Positions 8,607-17,110 of a stretch of 41,036 nucleotides of DNA are shown here, piece after piece (position 1 is the stretch's first letter; every line of letters begins with the position of its first letter). The notes under the pieces were generated by a model that made no database searches, was not told where the DNA came from, and worked only from the letters and a program-made list of their open reading frames with translations. The stretch covers positions 1 through 41,036 of the forward strand of contig NZ_QJUG01000061.1 in assembly GCF_003426775.1 (NCBI RefSeq), read 5' to 3'. Source of the stretch: Allorhizocola rhizosphaerae (lineage in GTDB: Bacteria > Actinomycetota > Actinomycetes > Mycobacteriales > Micromonosporaceae). The position numbers were made by a program, and so were the translations under genes.

Positions 8607-9759
8607 GCTGACTCGGCCAGAGGACGAGGTGAAGCGGCACAGGGGCAGGTCGGGGTTCGCCCTACTGCTCGCGGTGGTTCTGCTCGCTGCGCTCGGCTAT
8701 GGCGCGGTGTCGGGTTACCGGTGGCTCGCGGGAGCCCTGACGACCCCCGACTATCAGGGGCAGGGGATAGCCGAGACCGCCGAGGTCGAGATCAAGCCGG
8801 GGGACACGCAGACTGACATCGCGCAGGCGCTGACCGAGGCCGAGGTCATCAAGAGCGACAAGGCGTTCACGGAGGCGGGCAAGGCCAACGCCGACGCGCT
8901 GCGCATTCAGCCCGGACACTACAAGCTGCGCAAGCGCATGAGCGGCGAGGCCGCCGTGCTGGCCCTGCTCGACCCGAGCAACCGGGTCGTGCGCGGAGTG
9001 CTGATCCGCGAGGGTCTCATCACGGTCGAAATCTATCAGCTGCTGGCAAAGGAATTGGGCCTCAAAGAAGACGACCTGCGCAAGGCCGCGCAGGATCCCG
9101 TCAAACTGGGCGTGCCCGGCTGGTGGTTCAACCGCAAGGACGGCGTCACGTCGGCCAAAAAGTCGCTGGAGGGCTTCCTCTTCCCGGCGACGTATGAGTT
9201 CCCGCCCGGCGTGACCGCCGAGCAGGCGCTGCGCATCATGGTGCAGCACTTTCTCACCGTCACCGGGGACCTGAAGTTTGCCGAAAGAGTGCAGAAGGAG
9301 CGCCAGATCTCGCCCTACGAGGCGCTGATCGCCGCGTCCATCGTCGAGGCCGAGGTGGCCACGCCCACCGACATGGGCAAGGCAGCGCGGGCCGTGTACA
9401 ACCGCGCCTACACCGACAAGCACGAGTGCCGGTGCCTGCAGCTCGACGCCGCCATCAACTACCACTTCAAGATCAGCGGGCAGGCGGCCAAGGACCCGAA
9501 CGAGTTCCGGATGAGCGAGATCCAGAACCCGAACAACCCGTACAATACGCACATCCGTCCGGGCATGCCGATCTCGCCGATCAGCAATCCCGGCGAAAAC
9601 GCACTGCGGGCTGCTATGGACACACCCCCCGGCAATTGGTTGTACTGGGTGACCGTGGACAAACAAGGAACGACACTGTTCGCCGACTCCTATGAGGGTC
9701 ACCGGGCAAACATCCGCATCGCCTGTCAAAACGGCGTCCTGACGGGGGCGGCGTGCTGA
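8596..9759 (+). CDS. mltG: Endolytic murein transglycosylase MltG (YceG family)
   Basis: A 387-residue membrane-anchored enzyme that cleaves nascent peptidoglycan glycan strands outside the membrane. A short basic cytoplasmic tail is followed by one TM helix (FALLLAVVLLAALGYGAVSG). The YceG domain has the catalytic glutamate block IAASIVEAEVATPTDMGKA (Glu near residue 250) and the family signature MPISPISNPGENALRAAM. The GTG at 8596 overlaps ruvX; an alternative GTG at 8629, preceded by an AGGA-containing purine run, would give 376 residues. It overlaps aroE by 7 bp. The ruvX-mltG-aroE order is common in actinomycetes. Confidence 0.93.
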   Translation: MLDELTRPEDEVKRHRGRSGFALLLAVVLLAALGYGAVSGYRWLAGALTTPDYQGQGIAETAEVEIKPGDTQTDIAQALTEAEVIKSDKAFTEAGKANADALRIQPGHYKLRKRMSGEAAVLALLDPSNRVVRGVLIREGLITVEIYQLLAKELGLKEDDLRKAAQDPVKLGVPGWWFNRKDGVTSAKKSLEGFLFPATYEFPPGVTAEQALRIMVQHFLTVTGDLKFAERVQKERQISPYEALIAASIVEAEVATPTDMGKAARAVYNRAYTDKHECRCLQLDAAINYHFKISGQAAKDPNEFRMSEIQNPNNPYNTHIRPGMPISPISNPGENALRAAMDTPPGNWLYWVTVDKQGTTLFADSYEGHRANIRIACQNGVLTGAAC

Positions 9760-10536
9760 AGCGGGCCGCCGTCCTGGGCAAACCGATAGCCCACTCCCTG
9801 TCGCCGGTGATCCATAATTCCGGGTACCAGGAAAAGGGTTTGGAATTCTCTTATAGCGCAATCGAATGCGACTCTCGGGAACTCGCGGGCTTCGTGGCCG
9901 GCCTCGGGCCGGAGTGGGTCGGCCTGTCGCTGACCATGCCGCTGAAGGAGGTGGCGCTGGACGTCGCCGACTCGGTCACCGACATCGCGCAGGCCGTCGG
10001 CGCGGCCAACACGCTCGTGCGGCGCCCCGATGGCCACTGGCGCGCCGACAACACCGACGTGTCGGGCATGGTGCTGGCGCTCGGCTCCTTGGAAAAGCCG
10101 CGCTCCATCGCGATCCTCGGCGCCGGGGGCACCGCTCGGGCCGCGCTCGGAGCGGCCGCACAACTGGGCGTCAAGCGGGTGGTCCTTTTCGCCCGCCGGC
10201 CTGAGGTGATGAAGGAACTCGAGCCGGTGGCCGAAAACCTGCGCCTGAGCCTGATGTATCACGGCTGGAGCGAGACCCCCCGCGCCGCACAGCACGACGT
10301 CGTCATCTCGACCGTGCCCAAGGGTGTCGCCGACGACCTCACCATCGCGTGGCGGCCGGGGACCGTCCTCTTCGACGTCGTCTACGATCCCTGGCCCACA
10401 CCGCTTGCGGCACAAGCGGAAAGGGCCGGCGCCCGCATCGTGTCCGGATTGGACCTTCTGCTGGCGCAGGCCCTCGGCCAGTTCCGCCTATTCACCGGGG
10501 TGGAGCCGCCCGTCGAGGCGATGCGGTCGGCACTAC

Positions 10537-10559
<23 letters not shown>
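9753..10559 (+). CDS. aroE: Shikimate dehydrogenase
   Basis: A 268-residue NADP-dependent enzyme that reduces 3-dehydroshikimate to shikimate. The substrate-binding N-terminus has [12 protein letters not shown] and LTMPLKE (catalytic Lys), followed by GAANTL and ADNTDVSGM. The Rossmann motif is [14 protein letters not shown] (~residue 120), and the C-terminal helix [18 protein letters not shown] is typical. The GTG start overlaps the mltG stop and is preceded by the purine run GGGGGCGG. The last 23 bp overlap the oppF 3' end on the opposite strand. The remaining shikimate genes resume at 20104, beyond the opp and regulator insertion. Confidence 0.95.
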
Positions 10560-11595
<1,036 letters not shown>

Positions 11596-11613
11596 CGTGT
11601 GCAGTCCTTCACG

Positions 11614-12735
11614 TCACGGCAGCCGGGGCAGGATGTCGGTCTCGAACACGCGATCCGGCTCGCGCAGATGGCAGCGCGACATCCGGCCGGTGTCGGCCGT
11701 GCGCGGCTCGAGGTCGGGCAGGTCCTGCCGGCACAGGTCGCGCGGCACCCGGGTGCGAAACTCGCAGCGCGGGTGGAACGAGCAGCCGGTCGGCAGCGCG
11801 AGCAGGCTCGGCGGTGTGCCCGGGATAGGGTGCAGGCGGGCGGGGTCGCCGGACACGGCGGGGATGCTTTCGAGCAGACCCCACGTGTACGGGTGCAGCG
11901 GTTTGCCGAGCACGTCGTTGACCGTGCCGTATTCGACCGCACGGCCCGCATACATCACCAGCACGTCATCGGCGAGCTCCGCCACCACGCCAAGGTCGTG
12001 CGTGATGAACAGCACCGCCGAGCCGAAGTCCTGCTGCAGGTCCACGATCAGGTCGAGGATCTGCGCCTGCACGGTCACGTCGAGCGCGGTCGTCGGCTCG
12101 TCGGCGATGAGCAGCTTCGGGTCGTTGACCAGCGACATGGCGATCATCGCGCGCTGGCGCATGCCGCCGGAAAACTGGTGCGGGTAGTCGTCGAGGCGCC
12201 GGCGCGGGTGGGGGATGCCCACGCGGCCGAGCATGTCGACGGCCCGCTCGCGGGCGGCCCGCTTGGACACGTTGTGGTGCGCCCGGTACGCCTCCACGAT
12301 CTGGTTGCCGATCGTGAAGTACGGGTGCAGCGACGACTGCGGGTCCTGGAAAATCATGGCCGCGCCGGCGCCGCGGTGCTTGCGCATGCTCTCCTGCGGC
12401 ATGTTGACGATCTCGCGCTCGCCGAGCCGGATGGAGCCGCTGATCCGGGTGGACTTGGGGTCGTGCAGGCCCATGATGGCCATGCTCGACACGCTCTTGC
12501 CCGAGCCGGACTCGCCCACGATCGCCAGGGTGCGCCCGAGGCTCAGCGAGTAGCTCAGCCCCTGCACCGCCCGGACCGTGCCATCGGCGGTGGGGAACTC
12601 GACCACGAGATCCTTGACCAAGAGGTAGGGCGCCTCGCCGGCCTGCCGCTCGCCCCGCTTGGACCGGTCCCGGGAAACCTTGATCGGCCCGCGCTTGGTC
12701 ACCACGGCCGGCGTGCTTTCCACTTCTTCGATCAT
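11614..12735 (-). CDS. Oligopeptide/dipeptide ABC importer ATP-binding protein (OppD/DppD type)
   Basis: A 373-residue ATPase that pairs with the OppF-like subunit. Walker A is [14 protein letters not shown], the signature [15 protein letters not shown], and Walker [15 protein letters not shown]. The C-terminal oligo-HPY region has cysteines ([21 protein letters not shown]) as in OppF. An N-terminal ~35-residue Lys/Arg-rich extension precedes the ABC fold. The start overlaps the OppB-like stop by 4 bp (ATGA), so translation is coupled. Confidence 0.92.
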   Translation of the reverse strand: MIEEVESTPAVVTKRGPIKVSRDRSKRGERQAGEAPYLLVKDLVVEFPTADGTVRAVQGLSYSLSLGRTLAIVGESGSGKSVSSMAIMGLHDPKSTRISGSIRLGEREIVNMPQESMRKHRGAGAAMIFQDPQSSLHPYFTIGNQIVEAYRAHHNVSKRAARERAVDMLGRVGIPHPRRRLDDYPHQFSGGMRQRAMIAMSLVNDPKLLIADEPTTALDVTVQAQILDLIVDLQQDFGSAVLFITHDLGVVAELADDVLVMYAGRAVEYGTVNDVLGKPLHPYTWGLLESIPAVSGDPARLHPIPGTPPSLLALPTGCSFHPRCEFRTRVPRDLCRQDLPDLEPRTADTGRMSRCHLREPDRVFETDILPRLP

Positions 12736-13715
12736 CGCAGTCTCACTCGGGGGTCAAGGATGCTGTAGACGATGTCCACGATCAGGTTCATGGTGACCAG
12801 CGCGACGGCTCCAATCAGGACGGTGGCCATGAGGACCGGGAGGTCGTACTGGCTGAACGCTTGGATGGTAAGCCTGCCGAGGCCGGGAAGCCCAAAGATG
12901 GTCTCGGTGAACACGGCACCGGCCAGCTGGCCGGCAAGATCGAGGCCGAAAATCGTGGCGACGGGTGTGACGGCGGCACGCAGGCCGTGGCGGTAGACCA
13001 CCCGTTTCTCGCTGATGCCCTTGGCTCGAGCGGTGCGCACGTAATCCTCGCCGAGCGACTCGATCATCGATGCTCGCGTATATCGGGTGTAGCTGGCGGC
13101 GTTCACGATCCCGAGCGTCACCCATGCGGCGAGCAGACCGCCCGCCCAGCCCAGCGGGTTTTCGGTGATTGGCACCCACTCGCTTCCCGGAAGGATGACT
13201 CCCGCGACGAAGAGCGCGGAGATCAGCGCCACCACGAAGTAGGGGATGGAGCTCAGCGTCAGGGTCCCGGCGACGACCACGCGATCCAGCATCGTGCCAC
13301 GGACGCGCGCCGACAGCGTACCGGCCATGATGCCGATGAGCAGATAGAAGAACGCCGCCCCGAGCACGATGGACACGGTCACGGGAAGGGCGTTGGCGAT
13401 CAGCTTGGTGACCGGCTGGCCGAGCGTGAACGAATAGCCCAGGCAGGGTGCGGAGCACTCTTGCGTGACGCCGCCGGTCGTGTAGTCGCGCCCGACGAAG
13501 AGCCCTTTCACGTAGCCGGTGAACTGGGTGATGACCGGGTCGTGGACGCGGAGGGTTTTCTCGATCTCCGCCAGCCGCTGCGGTGTGCAGCGGGGGCCGC
13601 AGACCACACCTGCTGGATCGGTTGGCGCGAGGTAGAACAGCGAGAAACTGGCGATCAGGGTGAGAAAGATGACCGACACCGCGCTGACCAGACGCCGCAG
13701 AAGGAACGTGAGCAC
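12732..13715 (-). CDS. Oligopeptide/dipeptide ABC importer permease (OppB/DppB type)
   Basis: A 327-residue membrane permease. An N-terminal TM helix (FLLRRLVSAVSVIFLTLIAS) is followed by a periplasmic-side loop containing a cysteine pair (VVCGPRC) and a further pair (ECSAPC), then five more hydrophobic segments. The ATPase-contacting EAA loop is near LGEDYVRTARAKGI. I chose GTG 13713-13715 because a perfect AAGGAG lies 7 bp upstream; the frame also opens at a TTG nine codons earlier, which lacks an SD. A strong hairpin lies between this gene and the lipoprotein gene upstream. Confidence 0.9.
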   Translation of the reverse strand: MLTFLLRRLVSAVSVIFLTLIASFSLFYLAPTDPAGVVCGPRCTPQRLAEIEKTLRVHDPVITQFTGYVKGLFVGRDYTTGGVTQECSAPCLGYSFTLGQPVTKLIANALPVTVSIVLGAAFFYLLIGIMAGTLSARVRGTMLDRVVVAGTLTLSSIPYFVVALISALFVAGVILPGSEWVPITENPLGWAGGLLAAWVTLGIVNAASYTRYTRASMIESLGEDYVRTARAKGISEKRVVYRHGLRAAVTPVATIFGLDLAGQLAGAVFTETIFGLPGLGRLTIQAFSQYDLPVLMATVLIGAVALVTMNLIVDIVYSILDPRVRLR

Positions 13716-13746
13716 CGGCAAACTCCTTGGCTTGGCTCTCAAAGGG

Positions 13747-13779
13747 CCCGGTCGGCACCTCGGTGCGGTGCCGACCGGG
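13747..13779 (-). terminator. Intercistronic hairpin between lipoprotein gene and oppB-like gene
   Basis: A perfect 12-bp stem, cccggtcggcac (13747-13758) with gtgccgaccggg (13768-13779), encloses a 9-nt loop. On the minus strand it lies 17 bp after the binding-protein stop and is followed by CCCTTTGAG. It probably acts as a partial terminator or 3' stabiliser, making the abundant binding protein at a higher level than the permease and ATPase subunits. Confidence 0.75.
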
Positions 13780-13796
13780 ACACTATCCGACGATGG

Positions 13797-15533
13797 TCAG
13801 CTCTTCAGGAACATGTCCACGAAGAACGGCATGCCCATGGTGCCGTCACCGACGGCGCCACCGACGTTGGTGCCGACGACGATGGCCATCTTGTCGTAGT
13901 ACAGCGGCATCACGATGTACTTCTCCATGATCTCCTTGTCCAGGTCGGCCCACTTGGCGGCGGCATCCTTGGACGGGAGCTTGGCGACGTCGTTGATCTT
14001 GGCGTCGAGGGCGGGGTCGCTGAGCATGCCCCAGCTCTGGCCCTCCGCGATGCTCTGGCTCCGGAACAGCACCGGGAACCAGCTCGAGCCGGTCGGCCAG
14101 TCGGAGCACCAGCCGGCGGGCGTCTGGCCCATGTTGACCGGCGCGTTGTAGTCGCCGCGCTTGGCGCGAAGCTCCGCCGCGGTCACACCGATCGGCTTGA
14201 CCGTGAAACCGGCAGCGGTGAACGCGTCCACGCGGGCCTGGTTGACCTGCTGCGCCTGCGTGCTGGCGTTGTTATAGTACCAGCTGAGCTCGTAACCGAC
14301 CTTGCCGGCGGCCTCCAGCATCTTCTTCGCGGCCGCGGGGTCGCCCGTGCCCTTGCCGTCGAGGTCCTCGATGGCCGGGTAGTTCTTGTAGCCCTGGACG
14401 CTCGGCGGCATGACCGTGTTGGCCGGCTGCGCGGTCAGGTCGTTGTTGCCGGCTGCCTTCCAGATCTGGTCGTACGGGAACGCCTTGGCGATCGCCTTAC
14501 GGATGTTGATGTCAGTGATCTTGCGGGTGTCCAGCTGCCACACGATCGTGCACGGGCTGGTGCCGGCAATGAGCTGCTTCTTCTTGTCGCCCTTGTCGAG
14601 CTCGGGGATGAGCGAGGCGTCGATGTTGGCGTAGTTCAGCGCGTTGGCGTCGGCGCCGTTGCTGTTGAGCACCTGCTGCTGGGTCTTGACGTCGCTCTCG
14701 CCCCACTTGAACACCCAGGCGTCCGGGTAGGCGTGGCGCACCGGGTCGGAAGCGGCGTCCCAGTTCGGGTTGCGCTTGAGCTTGAGCTCGGTGCCCGGCG
14801 TGAACGTGTCGAACTGGTACGGCCCGGAAGCGACCGGGTTGTTCTTGTACTCCGCCTTGGTGTCCTTGGCCTTCGGGATGGGGGTGAACATCGGGAAGGT
14901 CATGTAGTAGGGCAGGTCGTTGAACGGCTCCTTGAGGTTGATCACCAGCGTGCTGGCGTCAGGAGTCTCGACACACTCGCAGTTGTCGCCGCTGTTGTAC
15001 GGGCCCTTGTAGGTGTCGCCGCCCTTGAAATAGGACAGCTGGTAGGCCGGGCCGTTGTGGTACGCCTCGTGGTCGAACGACCGCTTGATGGCGTACGCCA
15101 GGTCCTCAACCTTGATCTCCGTGCCGTCGGCGTACTTCAGGCCGGTCTTCATCTTGAACGTCCACTTGAGACCGTCGGCCGACATCGTTCCGAGGTCAGT
15201 CAGGTCGGGCACCAGAACCGCGTTGCCGTTGCGGATCGCGAACTGCGTCGGCGTCCGGAAGATCAGCTTGCCGATCTCGTTGGAGTCAACGTAGTAAATG
15301 TCCGTGGGGTCAAACGTGTTTGGCGTCGACTCTGAGTAGACGGTGATCGTGCCACCCTTCTTCGCCCCTGGGATCTCGGGCGCCGGGCCCTTGGCGTTCG
15401 GGTCTTGGCCGAACTCCTGCGTGCCCCCAATGTCGGTGTTACCGCCGTTGTTACCGGACGGCGCCTGGGTACAGCCCGCGGCTGCCAAGGCAAGCGCAGC
15501 GACCACGGCCACTGCCACTCTCATACGTCTCAC
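13797..15533 (-). CDS. Oligopeptide-binding lipoprotein (SBP family 5)
   Basis: A 578-residue extracellular solute-binding lipoprotein. A basic n-region and hydrophobic core end in a lipobox (LAAAGC), so Cys20 should be lipidated and tether the protein outside the membrane. The mature part shows family-5 features: PNTFDPTDIYY near the N-terminus, a long peptide-binding fold, and the hinge-region block INIRKAIAKAFPYDQI. A CEC pair (NCECVE) is unusual. The GTG at 15531-15533 is preceded by AGGAG at 6-bp spacing; an ATG three codons downstream is an alternative. The gene sits between the two permease genes. Confidence 0.93.
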   Translation of the reverse strand: MRRMRVAVAVVAALALAAAGCTQAPSGNNGGNTDIGGTQEFGQDPNAKGPAPEIPGAKKGGTITVYSESTPNTFDPTDIYYVDSNEIGKLIFRTPTQFAIRNGNAVLVPDLTDLGTMSADGLKWTFKMKTGLKYADGTEIKVEDLAYAIKRSFDHEAYHNGPAYQLSYFKGGDTYKGPYNSGDNCECVETPDASTLVINLKEPFNDLPYYMTFPMFTPIPKAKDTKAEYKNNPVASGPYQFDTFTPGTELKLKRNPNWDAASDPVRHAYPDAWVFKWGESDVKTQQQVLNSNGADANALNYANIDASLIPELDKGDKKKQLIAGTSPCTIVWQLDTRKITDINIRKAIAKAFPYDQIWKAAGNNDLTAQPANTVMPPSVQGYKNYPAIEDLDGKGTGDPAAAKKMLEAAGKVGYELSWYYNNASTQAQQVNQARVDAFTAAGFTVKPIGVTAAELRAKRGDYNAPVNMGQTPAGWCSDWPTGSSWFPVLFRSQSIAEGQSWGMLSDPALDAKINDVAKLPSKDAAAKWADLDKEIMEKYIVMPLYYDKMAIVVGTNVGGAVGDGTMGMPFFVDMFLKS

Positions 15534-15569
15534 GACGTTCTCCTATCTGTACTCTTTCAGCCGACGCTG

Positions 15570-16568
15570 TCAGCGGCGGGTCTTGGGATCGAAGGCATCG
15601 CGAACCGCGTCGCCGAGCAGGCTGAGCGCCAGCACGAGGATCGTGACACCGGCGACCGGAATCCACAGGTAATACGGGATGGTCTTGTAGAAGGTCTGCG
15701 CGGAGGCGATCGTGATGCCCCAGGAGGCGGTCGGCTCGACCAGTCCCACGCCGAGGAAGGTCAGACCGGCCTCGACCACGATGTAGGCGGGCAGCGCGAG
15801 CGACACCGAAATCACGATGGGCGCCACCAGGTTCGGCAGAAGTTCTTTGAAGAGAATTTTTCTGGTGGGTACGCCGAGGGCGCGCGCGGCCGCGACGAAC
15901 TCACGCTCGCGCAGCGACAGCACCTGCCCGCGGATGAGCCGGGCCAACCCTGCCCAGCCGAAGAACGCCAGCACGCAAATCAGGGAGATGAACCGCACCC
16001 GTGCCACCTGGTCCGGTGTGGCGTTGTTGACGCCAACGAACTGCGCGATGAGCACGGCGGGCACCGCGATGGCGAACAGCAGGTAGGGCAGGCTCAGGAC
16101 GAAGTCGATGATCCAAGACAGCACGCGGTCGACGATTCCGCCAACGAAGCCCGCCACCAGGCCCACCACCACGCCGATGACCGTGCTGAAGAAGGTCGCC
16201 AGGCCGGCAATGATCAGCGATGGGCGCGCGCCGTAGACCCAGCGGGCGAACAGGTCGCGGCCCGTCCGCGGCTCGATGCCGAACCAGTGATCACCGGTCA
16301 TCGCGATGGTCGGAAAACCATTGCGGTCGATGAGATCCTGGTTCCACTTGTTGGGGTCCTGGCCCTCGATGGCGGCCAGCACGGGCGCGAAGACGGCGAC
16401 CAGCACGAAGAAGACGACGATGCCGAGGCAGACCATCGCGGTGCGATCCTGGCGCAATCGGATGAGGGCTATCCGAGTGGGGGACTTGCTCTCCGCCTTT
16501 CCGGCAATGGCCGGCGGTACGTCCGCCGGCGCGAGGGTCTCTACGTGCACGGGTTCCACGCGCAGCAC
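15570..16568 (-). CDS. Oligopeptide/dipeptide ABC importer permease (OppC/DppC type)
   Basis: A ~332-residue permease, first gene of the minus-strand importer operon. A cytoplasmic N-terminal ~40 residues is followed by a TM helix (AMVCLGIVVFFVLVAVFAPV), an extracytoplasmic loop, and five further hydrophobic segments. The EAA loop is LREREFVAAARALGVPTRKI. The GTG at 16568 opens the frame, but a GTG at 16559 has a better-spaced GGAAGG (8 bp) and may be the real start (329 residues). The lipoprotein gene follows after 36 bp. Confidence 0.9.
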   Translation of the reverse strand: MLRVEPVHVETLAPADVPPAIAGKAESKSPTRIALIRLRQDRTAMVCLGIVVFFVLVAVFAPVLAAIEGQDPNKWNQDLIDRNGFPTIAMTGDHWFGIEPRTGRDLFARWVYGARPSLIIAGLATFFSTVIGVVVGLVAGFVGGIVDRVLSWIIDFVLSLPYLLFAIAVPAVLIAQFVGVNNATPDQVARVRFISLICVLAFFGWAGLARLIRGQVLSLREREFVAAARALGVPTRKILFKELLPNLVAPIVISVSLALPAYIVVEAGLTFLGVGLVEPTASWGITIASAQTFYKTIPYYLWIPVAGVTILVLALSLLGDAVRDAFDPKTRR

Positions 16569-16673
16569 CTTCCGCCAAAATCGCGATCATTAGCCCCCGT
16601 TCCTGCACAAGCTAGCCGGTGGGTAGTTCGTGCGGAATAGGAACTTGGCATCGGTCAGATAACGGGTCCGTCA

Positions 16674-16737
16674 CTGAACGTTGCCACGCCGTAAGGACGC
16701 GTTGTCTTCGACGACAGGTTGCCGTCCGCTGAACGTT
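16674..16737. promoter_or_regulatory. Paired ctgaacgtt motifs upstream of the opp-like operon
   Basis: The 9-mer ctgaacgtt occurs at 16674-16682 and 16729-16737, exactly 55 bp apart, each with a self-complementary aacgtt core (extended to gaacgttc in the second). The spacing is about five helical turns and would suit cooperative binding in front of the importer operon. No factor is identified. Confidence 0.3.
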
Positions 16738-16898
16738 CGCTCAGGACGCCTGATCAGGTGCCATCGGCGCGATCGGATGCCGCGTGACCTGCGATTTTGA
16801 GTCGCCAATCAGGTTACGGTGCGCGATGATCCCTCGCGTATCCAAAGTCACACCTTGATAACACTTGCCCGGCGGATGCATCCGGCATCGGCGTGGGC

Positions 16899-16933
16899 GG
16901 CGTTTCCGGCCACGCCCGGTGACCGGAAACGCC
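16899..16933 (+). other. Stem-loop in the 5' region of the SARP regulator
   Basis: A perfect 11-bp stem, ggcgtttccgg (16899-16909) with ccggaaacgcc (16923-16933), has a 13-nt loop. No U-tract follows on either strand, so it is not a clear terminator; it may be a regulatory RNA structure or a DNA site. It lies 178 bp before the regulator start. Confidence 0.5.
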
Positions 16934-17060
16934 CAGCTATCCGACAACGCGCCAATCTCCGTGTACGCCCGGAAACCCCCGTTGTGCGCGCCTGTCAAAT
17001 CGTTAGCTGCCAATGCACCCGGCTCGCGCCGGAATACGTGCAGCGACACTAAGGCGTGCC

Positions 17061-17077
17061 GCTTACACTCGGCTTAC
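17061..17077 (+). promoter_or_regulatory. Direct repeat with 11-bp period, possible SARP binding site
   Basis: Two copies of gcttac start at 17061 and 17072, exactly 11 bp apart, 34-50 bp upstream of the regulator start. SARP regulators bind heptamer direct repeats spaced by one helical turn, typically near the -10 element, so this may be an autoregulatory site. Only two short copies are present, so chance is possible. Confidence 0.35.
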
Positions 17078-17110
17078 GTTGACGGGCCAGGGCATTTCGG
17101 GGAGGACTCG

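Larger units (their letters stand above)
16569..17110. other. 542-bp divergent intergenic region between importer operon and SARP regulator
   Basis: No convincing gene. It holds the promoters of both divergent units but no strong -10/-35 pair. Structures seen are two copies of ctgaacgtt (16674-16682 and 16729-16737, 55 bp apart), a 10-bp palindrome cctgatcagg (16749-16758), a 12-bp palindrome cggatgcatccg (16873-16884), an 11-bp hairpin (16899-16933), and an 11-bp-period direct repeat just before the regulator gene (17061-17077). A 102-codon minus-strand frame (16741-17049) crosses these structures, has no visible SD, and is not called as a gene. Confidence 0.6.

Noticed and set aside
12861-15335. 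824-codon plus-strand frame opposite the importer genes
   Set aside because: Composition (Arg/Gly/Asp/His-rich) and overlap with clear ABC genes mark it as a shadow frame.
16741-17049. 102-codon minus-strand frame between the importer and regulator
   Set aside because: No SD, crosses several palindromes and a hairpin, no recognisable domain; more likely regulatory DNA.
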